A stretch of DNA of 45,621 nt. It comes from JAYUDN01 sp043739785. Lineage in GTDB: Bacteria > Patescibacteriota > Gracilibacteria > BD1-5 > UBA2023. The position numbers and the translations under genes are program-made. Positions 1-7,982 of the stretch are shown here, piece by piece; within the stretch, counting starts at the first letter, position 1; the number at the start of each line of letters is the position of its first letter. The notes under the pieces were generated by a model that saw only the letters and a list, made by a program, of their open reading frames with translations, made no database searches and had not been told where the DNA came from. The DNA lies in assembly GCA_043739785.1 (NCBI GenBank), contig JAYUDN010000010.1:1-45621 (forward strand), written 5' to 3'.

Positions 1-95
1 ACGCTGGTGGTGTAGTTGTAGCTGACGCTGGTGGTGTAGTTGTAGCTGACGCTGGTGGTGTAGTTGTAGCTGACGCTGGTGGTGTAGTTGTAGCC
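1..95. repeat. 24-bp tandem repeat, four copies
   Basis: A 24-bp unit is repeated head to tail almost without change up to the stop codon of the overlapping reading frame. The unit is a multiple of three, so copy-number change would keep the protein frame and only lengthen or shorten the tail. Confidence 0.9.
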
Positions 96-98
96 TAA
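3..98 (+). CDS. C-terminal end of a repeat-containing protein (partial)
   Basis: The open frame enters from the left edge and ends at TAA 96-98, 19 nt before a strong terminator. It consists of an eight-residue repeat, ADAGGVVV, encoded by a 24-bp DNA repeat present four times. The rest of the gene is outside the window, so no function can be given. The Gly/Ala/Val composition suggests a low-complexity tail of a surface or secreted protein, which is inference. The stop followed directly by a hairpin and T-run supports this frame over the alternative minus-strand reading (YNYTTSVS repeats), which has no visible stop or start nearby. Confidence 0.6.
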   Translation, partial: AGGVVVADAGGVVVADAGGVVVADAGGVVVA

Positions 99-116
99 AA
101 CATCGTCTTTCCTAAA

Positions 117-147
117 AATCCCCACTTTTATAAAAGTGGGGATTTTT
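117..147 (+). terminator. Rho-independent terminator
   Basis: A perfect stem built from ATCCCCACTTTT and its complement closes over a very short loop and is followed by TTTTTT. It lies just after the stop of the + strand repeat gene. On the minus strand it also lies just after the helicase stop at 147, so it probably serves both convergent genes. Confidence 0.9.
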
Positions 148-1814
148 TATTCGCCCTCATGGCCTTCCATTTCCTTGGTGTAAAAAAGCCTTGCAAAACG
201 GATTTCGTCATATCCGAACCCTTCTCAGAGGTGCTCTCGTACCGGCGAGAGGTGCTCGGTATCGAGTTCTTTGAACGCCGAGAGGATGATCTGAAGTCGT
301 TCCTCATCATCGGGGCGATATGGAGTGAGGTCGAACTCCGCACCATCCTTTACGAGTGACTCGATATGCGTCATGATAGTCGAGGTTTTGAGTCAGCGGA
401 GCGTCGCGATTTCCTCGATGGGGAGTTTTTTACTGAGAAAGTGAAGCGTCTCTTCGTAGGTCGAAGATTTGGATCCGAGGGTATGATGTGCTTTTGGTAT
501 TGGCTCGAGGACTCCACCCATTCTCGAGATAGCGAGTTCTTGCCTCGTTTTTTTTTCGCTCTCTGCAATACTTGTCAGTCGTTCTACCACTTCCCGAGAG
601 GTCGCCTGGAGGACACTATCATAGGCCCGCACTCGATCATCAATCTCAAGGGCTCGACTATTGATCCCACGTAGGATGAGTCCATCGAGAGATCGGACTC
701 GAGAAAGGGCGACGTATCCCTGACCCGCGACAAAGGCATCCGAGAGGTCCATCACCGCACTATCGAGAGTCATTCATTGGCTCTTATGAACGGTGATCGC
801 CCACGCGAGACGAAGCGGAACCTGAGCGATCGAGGCTTTTACTCGGCCATCTTCTTCGATAGACCAACTCATAGGTTCCGCGATAATCTTTTCACCCGTC
901 AGGAGTTCGACGATCGGAAAACTCTCATGCCGACCAACGATATGACCGATCGAACCGTTCACATATCCCGCTTCGAAGTTATTTTTGACGAACATGACTC
1001 GAGCTCACTTCTTGAGGACCAGTTTCTCTGGAGAAAGACATCACTTCTTCAGGGATTCGATGAGTTTCTCAGCGCCCTGACTCATCATATCGAAGACGAA
1101 GATATCGTCTCGGATACGATCTAGCCGTTCGGTATTGTAGCTATCGACGGCGGCATTATGCGTGAAAAGCTCCGTATGATCCTCGGTCGTCACAGGAATC
1201 TTACGGGAAGAGAGGAGTCTTAGTGAATACTCGGATACATCGCCATTTCTGATTTCACCCAGGACATCGAGGAGGGGATCATCCCCCTGACGAAATTGTC
1301 ATTCAAGGACACAGGTCGCGAGGCGAAACTCCTTCCATGAAGGATGTTCGAAGGCGAATGCACTCGACCCTCAGCGACTCACTGGAGGCAACTGGAAAAA
1401 GTCTCCAACGAGTATGACCTGCATTCCGCCGAATGGATCCTGAGAAATCCGAGCGAACCTCAGAAGTCGATCCAGAGAAGCGAGGAACTCCCCACCAAGC
1501 ATCGAAATCTCATCGATGATCAGGACCGAGGTCTTCATAAATCGCTTCATCAGGTACTCCTTCGTCATGATATGTTCGATATCCTCATCTGTCAGACTCT
1601 CTCGTATCCCCATCCCACTCCAGGAGTGGAGGGTCATCCCTCCGATGTGGGTCGCGGCAATACCCGTCGAAGCCGTGATCGCGACCGTGAGGGCATGCTC
1701 ATGACAGTAGGTGATAAATCGATTTACGAGAAAGGTCTTCCCTGACCCTGCTGGCCCCGTCAGGAAGACATTGTACCCCATCTTCAGTATGTCAAATGCC
1801 TGATCTTGATTCAT
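147..1814 (-). CDS. Pif1/RecD-like superfamily 1 DNA helicase with C-terminal HTH
   Basis: This 555-aa ATP-dependent helicase has Walker A GPAGSGKT (residues 20-27), Walker B LIIDEIS (about 98), GDFFQLPPV (about 140) and the motif ITVHKSQG (about 346) followed by GQGYVALSRV, the order seen in Pif1-type helicases. The C-terminal part has LPIEEIATLRGLKTSTI (about 461-490), which resembles the HTH_40 domain found at the end of such bacterial helicases. At least seven TGA codons are read as Gly; one supplies the invariant Gly of HKSQG. ATG 1814 is chosen because a TTGTTT-16-TACACT promoter ends 7 nt before it and the upstream gene's terminator lies just before that. The C-terminus reads YTKEMEGHEGE. 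Likely role: DNA unwinding in replication or repair. The family call is firm; the exact cellular role is not. Confidence 0.93.
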
Positions 1815-1847
1815 ATGGGTGAGTGTATGAAAAAAGAGTGGAAAAAC

Positions 1848-1878
1848 AAAGAAAAATCCCTCAAGGAGAGGGATTTCA
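1848..1878 (-). terminator. Terminator of the 1885-2586 gene
   Basis: On the minus strand a 9-bp stem (AAATCCCTC with GAGGGATTT) and 5-nt loop is followed by TTTTTC. It starts 7 nt after the stop of the upstream gene and separates it from the helicase. Confidence 0.85.
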
Positions 1879-1884
1879 GCTATA

Positions 1885-2586
1885 TTAGGCAGCAAGTTGG
1901 AGTTCCTCATCAGCAAGTGCTGGGATAAGCTTTTTCAGATTAGGGAACGCTATCAAAGTAGCTGTTACCATATCACGAGATGGTGCCATCATATAGACCA
2001 CCAGATTTGCTCGGGCTTGTTGCATGACTTCGAAGAGTCTTGCACAGTCTGTTACTGAACTGGTAGCCATAAGTGGCATTCTCATAAGCGGGTTCAGCGC
2101 CACCCTGGTCTTTCGAATTATTCTCTCTTGTTCCATTAGGTATTGGTCAGTATCCCTAGGATCGAGACTCTGCATACTGATAACATGAGAATCCATAACT
2201 TGCTGTTTTTTCTCCCCTGCCAAAGCTACCCTACGATGCATTGTAGTAAGTCATGTTTCTAGACCCAGTCGAGCTTGAGTATAGTTTTGATCTGGCATAT
2301 CCCCATTAGGATGACACACAATAGCATGAGCAGAGGCTTTGTTTCTTCAAAACCTGAAGTCTTGAGTATCAAAAATTTCTCATATTTCTCCGATAAACCT
2401 CTCTCTTCAAAGACGAAATACTACCCTAAATTTACTTTGTACTTGATTCGTAAGAGCATCAGAATGTTCACTTCTACCTGTTATTCCTGTAGCGCACAAT
2501 AATTTTACTCCACTTTCATTTTCTCCTGAATTCTGAGGTCATTTTGGATCAATCATATCCACGCCTACCCTTATTCGATCGATCAT
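1885..2586 (-). CDS. Hypothetical protein, 233 aa
   Basis: Under the standard code only the last 118 codons appear as an ORF. With TGA as Gly the frame continues to ATG 2586, which lies 22 nt after a strong TTGACA-16-TATGAT promoter. The protein begins MIDRIRVGVDMIDPKG and ends ADEELQLAA. I see no signal peptide, membrane segment or catalytic motif. The C-terminal half looks helical. The gene is a single-gene transcription unit with its own promoter and terminator. Its promoter closely resembles that of the gene at 4845-5264, so the two may be co-regulated. I do not recognise the family. Confidence 0.8.
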
Positions 2587-2608
2587 AATGAATTGTTAAT
2601 AGAAATCT

Positions 2609-2636
2609 ATCATATAAAACTCTTTCTCTCTGTCAA
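2609..2636 (-). promoter_or_regulatory. Sigma70-type promoter TTGACA-16-TATGAT
   Basis: On the minus strand a perfect TTGACA (2636-2631) is followed after 16 nt by TATGAT (2614-2609). It drives the 233-aa gene starting at 2586. The context TGTCTTGACAGAG recurs at the promoter at 5288-5315. Confidence 0.85.
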
Positions 2637-2768
2637 GACATTTTATAAAATATATGAGAAATATATAAATATATCCTGGAATGGAAGGTAAAATTGATTT
2701 CTCTCCGATTATCAAGATACTACCATTATACTGTCATCTTTTACTGTCTCCACATTTCTATTGTTTCC

Positions 2769-2822
2769 GTCATCCTACTACCGTAACAAGAGATTTCTCC
2801 ACTCCATTTCGGTCGAAATGAC
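2769..2822. repeat. Palindromic GTCATCC...GAAATGAC element
   Basis: An intergenic stretch opens with GTCATCCT and ends with TTTCGGTCGAAATGAC. This is the layout of the short GTCATTC/GAATGAC interspersed palindromes common in bacterial genomes. Related elements lie at 5511-5559, 26441-26466, 40482-40543 and 40590-40708. It is non-coding here. Confidence 0.5.
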
Positions 2823-2867
2823 AAGCACCTTTCCTCTCTACCTCTTCTTCCGTTCGATTGTCCCAAC

Positions 2868-2935
2868 CCTACCAGCCAATCAGCTAAAGTGCTAATCGGC
2901 CGACTTGTAACTTTCAACCTTTAACCTGTAACTCC
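2868..2935. repeat. Low-complexity ACCAGCCAATCAGC / CTTTCAACCTTTAACC tract
   Basis: The top strand is A/C/T-rich and contains degenerate words such as ACCAGCCAATCAGC and TTTCAACCTTTAACCTG. The same two word classes occur at 15018-15144, 26340-26610, 38408-38473 and 42727-42762. Confidence 0.6.
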
Positions 2936-2938
2936 CTC

Positions 2939-3079
2939 ATGTCTCCCCTCTGGTCGATGTACATCCAGTTTGTTGTCTCCGTTCCCCTCTCGGTGATGCT
3001 CTATCGATCCTGGAAAGAGCAAAACTGGATGATGGTCCTCATCCTCGGGACTATTTCAGTAGCGATGATGTTTATATAA
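2939..3079 (+). CDS. Small membrane protein, 46 aa (candidate)
   Basis: ATG 2939 to TAA 3077 encodes 46 residues starting MSPLWSMYIQFVVSVPLSVM. Two hydrophobic segments (about 5-22 and 29-45) are separated by a short charged stretch RSWKEQNW, the layout of a two-pass mini membrane protein. It has no TGA codon, and no clear promoter or Shine-Dalgarno sequence is visible; the upstream DNA is the low-complexity repeat tract. It could be a real microprotein or chance coding; the membrane topology makes it worth listing. Confidence 0.5.
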   Translation: MSPLWSMYIQFVVSVPLSVMLYRSWKEQNWMMVLILGTISVAMMFI

Positions 3080-3132
3080 AATAGGGACTAATTGAGCTAC
3101 GATATCTTGCGCTTTAAATGAATTTTACGAGA

Positions 3133-3411
3133 TTATCTATTTACATATCTATATCAATAATCACTTTCGAAAGGTGAATTTAGCTGAGTATCATCTCTGC
3201 TACAACGAAACACCGCAAGCTTTTCGTTGAGATATGCGTTCCAAGCAATCCTAATATTCTCGTTAGTTAGGGCCATGAGAACCCTTTCTCGTACCACTTG
3301 AGGAACTCAGATTAGGCTGAAATTCTCTGATAAAGGCCCAGGTGCTGCAGCTAACCTTCAATACACTTCAATATCTTGAATTGACGCAAGAGAGACACTT
3401 TCGAATGGCAT
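3133..3411 (-). CDS. Hypothetical protein, 92 aa
   Basis: This gene is visible only when TGA is read as Gly: three TGA codons interrupt it under the standard code. It starts MPFESVSLASIQDIEVYG and ends ESDYGYRYVNR before TAA. A textbook promoter TTGACA-16-TATATT lies 30 nt upstream of ATG 3411, which strongly supports it as a real gene. No signal peptide or membrane segment is seen and I do not recognise a domain. The middle (LMALTNENIRIAWNAYLNEK) looks helical. Confidence 0.7.
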
Positions 3412-3441
3412 ATTTTGGAGTTAATTAATAATTTTAGTTTA

Positions 3442-3469
3442 AATATAATATCAATGATACTTTTGTCAA
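3442..3469 (-). promoter_or_regulatory. Promoter TTGACA-16-TATATT
   Basis: A perfect -35 (3469-3464, minus strand) and a near-consensus -10 (3447-3442) are spaced 16 nt apart upstream of the 92-aa gene. It is divergent from the promoter at 3500-3527. Confidence 0.8.
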
Positions 3470-3499
3470 TTCTATTTAAAAAAATTCCATAGATTTCTC

Positions 3500-3527
3500 T
3501 TGAAATATTTTCTAGCACGTATATAAT
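3500..3527 (+). promoter_or_regulatory. Promoter TTGAAA-16-TATAAT
   Basis: TTGAAA and a perfect TATAAT are spaced 16 nt apart on the + strand. Transcription should begin near 3534, about 150 nt before the next gene start at 3683. The intervening RNA is unusually structured and long for this genome. Confidence 0.75.
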
Positions 3528-3533
3528 GTAAGT

Positions 3534-3650
3534 GCTAATTTAGAAATCCCTGCATCTCGATTTCAGAGAAATCCAGGTATGGATGCAGGCTTCTAAGAAG
3601 CAAATTGTGGGGAATGCAAACCATATTCTACTCAATTCCTCGCACATCTA
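3534..3650 (+). ncRNA. Candidate structured RNA or long 5' leader
   Basis: Downstream of the TATAAT promoter the RNA can form three hairpins. CCTGCATC (3549-3556) pairs with GATGCAGG (3582-3589) and encloses GATTTC/GAAATC (3559-3573). Next is GCTTC-TAA-GAAGC (about 3589-3601). Last, TGTGGGGAAT pairs with ATTCCTCGCACA, with a small bulge. No ORF of note lies inside. It could be a stand-alone small RNA or a regulatory leader of the gene at 3683. It does not match 6S, tmRNA, SRP or RNase P signatures that I can recognise. Confidence 0.4.
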
Positions 3651-3682
3651 TCATCATCTTTATTTCTTAACCCTTTTCTACT

Positions 3683-4105
3683 ATGTTCCGATGACGCATT
3701 GTTTCCCGTTCGAGTGTGAACGGCAAAGTACATACCTTCCAGAAAGATTTCGATAACTACGAAGATTATCAGGGTTTTCTCGACAATAATCCTGAATACA
3801 ATCCATCTAGCATCTTCCGAAACTTCTGGAACCCGTGGAGTGCCTGGGACAGGGTTCTCCCAAACTACGAAAATACCCGGCTACTCCCTGCAGACACTCG
3901 CCATCTTCCTGAGGGCATAGATCTCGAGAAATATGAGAAACGCCGACTCGAAAAGAGGCAGACAGAAGCTGAGAAAGCAGAAAAACGCCACTCGCTTGAA
4001 CGTACCAAGGAGTACCTCGAGGATTTCCTTGCAGAAAATCCAGGTGATCCGGATGCGACAGCAGACCTCGAGAAAATCGAATCAGAGCTCAAAACTCTCG
4101 CCTAA
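3683..4105 (+). CDS. Hypothetical coiled-coil protein, 140 aa
   Basis: Reading TGA as Gly extends the frame upstream of GTG 3716 to ATG 3683 (MFRGRIVSRSSVNGK). The N-terminal half is aromatic and acidic (FDNYEDYQGFL, FRNFWNPWSAW). Residues about 85-140 are a highly charged Lys/Glu/Arg-rich helix that should form a coiled coil. No signal peptide is present. The gene has its own terminator directly after the stop and follows the structured RNA at 3534-3650. No family recognised. Confidence 0.75.
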
Positions 4106-4110
4106 GCATG

Positions 4111-4142
4111 AAATCCTGAATGTAAATATTCAGGATTTTCTT
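4111..4142 (+). terminator. Rho-independent terminator
   Basis: AAATCCTGAAT pairs with ATTCAGGATTT around a short AT-rich loop, followed by TTCTTACGTTTTT. It lies 5 nt after the stop of the coiled-coil gene. Confidence 0.8.
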
Positions 4143-4197
4143 ACGTTTTTCTTACTGATAAAAAGTAATATACATTTTTATTTCTTTTATTATTTTT

Positions 4198-4806
4198 ATG
4201 GAACGTAAAGATTCAAAAGAAGTCCACACAGAGCCCACTCCCCTTCCTCAAGAGTCGACTTCCCCATCAAAGTGGCAATCCTACTACACAAATTGACCAC
4301 TCTTCATACTCACCGGAGTATTTCTCCTGATTATTTTCATGGTTGTGATGTTCTACGAATCACGTCTCCGATATGGGGGTTATGGGATGATGGAGTATGG
4401 GCCTCGGATGATGCATTTTCAGAATATCTCCCCATCAGAGAGCTGGGACGGGTGGGAACAGGAAAACGATAGATACTGGCAAGATTTCGATCGTCGAATG
4501 GGATCGATGATGGAACGCAATAATCGAATGTTCCGTGATGTAGATACTGTCCCTGTTCCACAAAACCTCAATGGGAAGTACTCAGGGACCAAAATCATAA
4601 ATGGTGATTCATTCACCTACTCGCTCGAAGTCGGAGCGGACTCCCTTACCTGAAGTATTGCTGGGACCAATAGTGGCTCCGTAGAGTCTGCAATCAAAAA
4701 TATTACGAATCTCGGGTATACTACCAAGAAGACAGAGTGAGGTTGATACTCTGTGACAGGAAATACCGGGAAAGCAAAAGAACTCCTGAATATACTTGGA
4801 CGATAA
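4198..4806 (+). CDS. Single-pass membrane protein, 202 aa
   Basis: The protein has a polar N-terminus (about 1-32), one transmembrane helix (PLFILTGVFLLIIFMVVMF, about 34-52) and an outside domain of about 145 residues rich in Met, Gly and Tyr (YGGYGMMEYGPRMMHF). The C-terminal part, GKYSGTKIINGDSFTYSLEV to GNTGKAKELLNILGR, looks like a small alpha/beta fold. TGA is read as Gly at four positions, including two in GGYSVTG. The start overlaps no other gene and follows an AT-rich upstream stretch. A terminator follows directly. I do not recognise the family. Confidence 0.85.
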
Positions 4807-4808
4807 TC

Positions 4809-4846
4809 AAAAACCCATCTATAAGAAATTATAGAGGGGTTTTTCT
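4809..4846. terminator. Bidirectional terminator between convergent genes
   Basis: AAAACCC-A-TCTATAA pairs with TTATAGA-G-GGGTTTT around a GAAA loop, flanked by an A-run and a T-run. It lies between the + strand membrane protein and the minus-strand gene whose stop is at 4845, so it can end both. Confidence 0.85.
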
Positions 4847-5264
4847 ATAAAGATGATTGTTCCAATTCGGGAATTATGGTTCCACCAAACAGATTAATTC
4901 ATCAAATCAAACTAAGAAGATCTCTTCGTAAGGTATCAGGATCAGTATTTTGATACAATGAAAATATGACATTCCCTTTGTTTTCGAGCAATCTTTGAAG
5001 CTCTAGCTTATAAGCAGGATTACAGGCTGATAATTGTTCTGATAATTGTGCCAAAGTTATGAAAACGCTATGGGCTCGCTTATCCGCAAGTGCAAGTACC
5101 AGTTTTTTTCGACAACTCTCTACAAGATTTTGGGCTGGAGAATCAAGTGCTAGAGATAATTCAAGTGCAGCGGTTTGTACTTGACTTAGTACTCTACGGG
5201 TATCTATATCGCCTAATTGGGGAAACATAAGTTCATCTAAGGCTAACTCATCTAATCCTGGCAT
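4845..5264 (-). CDS. Hypothetical helical protein, 139 aa
   Basis: Two consecutive TGA codons after LLSLI are read as Gly-Gly, extending the protein by 19 residues (GGINLFGGTIIPELEQ to the TAG stop). It starts MPGLDELALDELMFPQLG and is Leu/Ala-rich and predicted helical; there is no signal peptide or membrane helix. A TTGACA-16-TAGAAT promoter lies 23 nt upstream of ATG 5264, and the only in-frame codon upstream is a stop. The promoter resembles that of the 233-aa gene at 1885-2586. No family recognised. Confidence 0.75.
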
Positions 5265-5287
5265 AGTATAATAATTAAGTGAATCCT

Positions 5288-5315
5288 ATTCTACAAAGTT
5301 CTCTCCCTCTGTCAA
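5288..5315 (-). promoter_or_regulatory. Promoter TTGACA-16-TAGAAT
   Basis: A perfect -35 (5315-5310, minus strand) and TAGAAT (5293-5288) are 16 nt apart. The -35 context TGTCTTGACAGAG is identical to that at 2623-2640. Confidence 0.8.
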
Positions 5316-5394
5316 GACATTTTTCGAAAATATCGTAGAGTAAATAATTCGCAAAAACTATTTTTTCGAATAATATATTATATATTTCACTCAT

Positions 5395-5922
5395 ATGCTC
5401 TTCAAAGCTCTCATACCCTCTCCTCTCGGAGATCTCATCGCTTTAGCAGATACATACCATCTCTTGATGCTTGAGTTTGCTGACAGTCCAGAACTTGAGA
5501 AAAAAGCCTCCGTCATTGCGAAGAAGGAAGCAATCCACGGTACTGAACCGTGTGGATTGAGTGAGGATGAATGAAAGAATGCTATTCTCACTATCACCAA
5601 ACTCGAACTAGCTGAATACTTCGATGGGAAGAGACAAATATTTACTATCCCTCTTTATTCAAGAGGTACAGAGTTCCAGATGAAGGCATGGAAAGCCCTC
5701 GAGTCGATCCCCTACGGTGAAACCAGGAACTATCTCGAAGAAGCAACGATAATCGGGAATCCTCACGCCGTACGAGCGATCGGTGGAGCGAACCATCATA
5801 ATCCCATCGTCATCATCATCCCCTGCCACCGAGTCATCGGAAAATCGGGAAATCTCGTCGGATATGGTGGTGGGATCAAGCGAAAACAGTGGCTTCTTGA
5901 TCACGAAAAATGACTTTTATAA
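5395..5922 (+). CDS. ogt: Methylated-DNA--protein-cysteine methyltransferase
   Basis: This 175-aa suicide DNA-repair enzyme removes alkyl groups from O6-alkylguanine. The C-terminal catalytic domain has FQMKAWKALESIPYGET, the active-site IIPCHRVIG and GGGIKRKQWLL, all typical of the family. Two TGA codons are read as Gly, one in the final GLL before TAA 5920. TATATT lies 8 nt before ATG 5395, consistent with a near-leaderless mRNA. Residues about 38-56 (VIAKKEAIHGTEPCGL) are encoded by a palindromic element (5511-5559) inserted in frame between the N-terminal and catalytic domains. The PhnA-domain gene starts 11 nt downstream, so the two are probably co-transcribed. Confidence 0.95.
5511..5559. 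repeat. In-frame palindromic element inside ogt
   Basis: CGTCATTGCGAAG is followed by CAATCCACGGT and ACCGTGTGGATTG, which form a hairpin with a 2-nt bulge. The sequence resembles interspersed palindromes of the GTCATTGCGA...GAAGCAATCC type, known in many bacteria and, as Rickettsia palindromic elements, inside genes. Here it is translated in frame. Confidence 0.65.
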
Positions 5923-5933
5923 CCATTTACAAT

Positions 5934-6164
5934 ATGAACACAGAAGAAATCATAGTCACGGACGCATTTGGCAATACCCTCAGCTCTGGAGACTCAGTAC
6001 AGCTAACGAAAGAACTCTCCGTCAAAGGAACCAAAATCACGCTGAAAAAAGGAACCAAAGTAAAAAATATACGTCTTACCGACGACCCGGAAGAAATCAC
6101 TGCGAACATTCCAGAAATCAAGTGACTCGTTCTCAGAACCGAGTTCGTGAAAAAGGTTGATTAG
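5934..6164 (+). CDS. PhnA-domain protein
   Basis: This 76-aa protein matches the C-terminal PhnA/YjdM domain: VTDAFGNTLSSGDSV, LSVKGTKITLKKGTKVKNIRL and LRTEFVKKV at the end. The usual N-terminal zinc ribbon is absent, so only the small beta domain is made. One TGA is read as Gly in EIKGLVL. Despite the historic name, members are not established phosphonate enzymes, and the role is unknown. It sits 11 nt after ogt on the same strand. Confidence 0.88.
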
Positions 6165-6170
6165 TGAGGA

Positions 6171-6719
6171 CTACTTTCCGAGGAGGGTGATGCTAATAGT
6201 AGCATTCCCTGACCAAGGATCTCCAGACATCATATTCTCATGAAATCTGAGCTCATATCCTCAGAATTGTGTGAGCTCGATCGTGGTATCGGTGCCAAAT
6301 GGTCCATCCATCTGTCCATCAGGCATGACGATCTGAGCGAGTCTCAGATTCCCCGTCGCAGTTCCTGGAAAGGTCACCACCACATGCATCGACTTCGCTT
6401 GAGCATTGATAAATGCAACCTTTGTCTCTACTCCCGTCGTATGCTTTACAGGGATGATCTTCGTCTCTAGGCCTTGAAATATCGGATAGTAGGCATCACC
6501 ACTTCCAGAGAGATTCTCCGTCAGTGGAGGTTGATGATCCACACTCCCTGTATTTACCCTGCCACTCAATACGATACTCCCGGTAAACACGATGCCAGTA
6601 AGTACTACTCCCGTCTGACCGAGAGCACCAGTATCGGTCGTAATGGGTGGTTTGACATCGATCGTAGTACAAGAGGAAAGTAGGAGTACGCTGAGAGCGA
6701 TAAGGTATCGAGGAGTCAT
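6171..6719 (-). CDS. Predicted lipoprotein, 182 aa
   Basis: A lipoprotein signal (MTPRYLIALSVLLLSSC) has Cys at position 17, implying lipidation and anchoring at the membrane surface. A Thr/Gly/Val-rich stretch follows (TGALGQTGVVLTGIVFTGS), then a globular C-terminal part with AKSMHVVVTFPG and GNATISITLLGK, likely beta-rich. TGA is read as Gly after IELTQF, which adds about 30 residues under table 25. The stop is at 6171, convergent with the PhnA gene and only 6 nt from its end. Function unknown. Confidence 0.82.
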
Positions 6720-6805
6720 AGGGAAAAGTTAGAGAACTATATGCTATGCTCGTCAGCATAAATAGCAAAGACAAAACAAAGACAAGGATTTCTCCGAAAG
6801 TCCAG

Positions 6806-7339
6806 TTAAAGTGAAATATGGTAGATATCATGCTCTCTCACGTTTTTCTCTTGTTGTAGTACACCTCCGAATTTCAATACAAGTTTGCGACTCGGCTCGT
6901 TCGCAGGATCAAGCGAATGCACGAGAAATGTATGATAAGTATTCTCTCGCGCCCATTCGATAAGTACTCCATAGACTTCACTCGCAAATCCCTTCCCATG
7001 TTCATCTTCTCGTATCCAGATACCGATATTGAGTTCTCAGGATTCGAGCATACGTAATCCTCCACAACCCAGGAGTCTCTTTGAATCTTTCGAGAGGATG
7101 AAGTTCTCGAACTCCTCTCACTTCCCTATCTTCTCCTCTACCTTACGGATAAAATCCACTTCTTCCTCATAGGTTGGAAGGTTCGGCGAGACGTAGAGAT
7201 TCCTATTCGCCTTGCAATATTGAGTTTGTAATTCGTATATATCGACTCGTCCATCGAGGGAGAATGGGACGAGGACACACCGAGATGTTTCGATGTGGGA
7301 AGACGAGAGATTGAGATGAGAATTGCGGAGGAAGGACAT
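6806..7339 (-). CDS. GNAT-family N-acetyltransferase (RimJ/RimL type)
   Basis: This 177-aa protein transfers an acetyl group from acetyl-CoA. Visible features are an N-terminal ETSRCVLVPF strand, FILSKDSKRLLGCGGLRM, the acetyl-CoA pyrophosphate-binding stretch REDEHGKGFASEV (about 105-117, the R/Q-x-x-G-x-G/A region) and LDPANEPSRKLVLKFGG, typical of RimJ-like GNATs acting on protein N-termini or small amines. Two TGA codons are read as Gly (EKIGKGEEF and ESGELN). The acceptor cannot be predicted. It lies 86 nt upstream of the lipoprotein gene on the same strand. Confidence 0.88.
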
Positions 7340-7982
7340 ATTATTTTTTCACATCACTTACATATATCTCTTTAGAAAGAAATTTCAATTTTTAGGAGAT
7401 ACAACTTATTCTCTTCAAGGTATTCGTTCGGAAACAATATTCTCCTAATTGCACCTAAGCCAATCTGAGTGGTTATGTTGTCGGAGAAATTGCTGAAATT
7501 TACAAGACTCTATAATATTTCTCCAGATGAAGATTATGCTAAAAAATATCAGGAGAACTATAAGAGTTGACATCATTCATCATTTCAGAAAGTTTTTTAG
7601 AGAGGTGTTCATATTTTATTGTTAGAAATTACTTGATCTCAAAAGATAACTTATGTATCTTTAGTGATTCCTAAAGATTCTATACCTCTCAAATCTACTT
7701 TGAAACCACAGTTTTGGATCTTGCATACATTTAGAGCCATGCTGGGAACTTATAAATATTCACAACAATAAAACATAGGAAAAAAACTAAGACAACAATG
7801 AGAATCCTGAGAATAAGGTATCGAGGTTTCGATATATTTTTACCAAATATGATTCGCAATATTCAATATATGAAAACCATGAAAATACAAAATGGTAGAA
7901 GTGTATTAAGGACGAATAAGTGGAAAAAAACGATTCCAATATCTCAGTCTGTCATAATTTTCATAATATTGGACTTAAAAAG
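7340..7982. other. AT-rich intergenic region without a clear gene
   Basis: Between the GNAT gene and the 3' end of serS the DNA is clearly more AT-rich than its neighbours. Apart from the interrupted frame at 7475-7771 and a 70-codon + strand frame at 7798-8010 that runs into serS, I see no gene, RNA signature or strong promoter. Confidence 0.6.
7475..7771 (+). pseudogene. Possible decayed ORF interrupted by TAG
   Basis: With TGA as Gly, one frame stays open from 7376 to TAA 7769 except for a single TAG at 7598-7600. The first ATG is at 7475. The readable parts are MLSEKLLKFTRLYNISPDED and, after the TAG, a hydrophobic and basic stretch ending LGTYKYSQQ. In DNA this AT-rich an open frame of about 130 codons with one stop is unlikely by chance, but no homology is recognised. 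It could be a pseudogene or two small ORFs. Confidence 0.3.

Noticed and set aside
1..95. Minus-strand protein with YNYTTSVS repeats
   Set aside because: The + strand frame ends in a stop followed at once by a terminator; the minus frame has no start or upstream signal in view.
6496..6831. A 111-codon minus-strand ORF starting MISTIFHFNW
   Set aside because: It overlaps the lipoprotein gene in another frame, and only its first part is hydrophobic; the rest has the composition of a frame-shifted copy of the lipoprotein gene.
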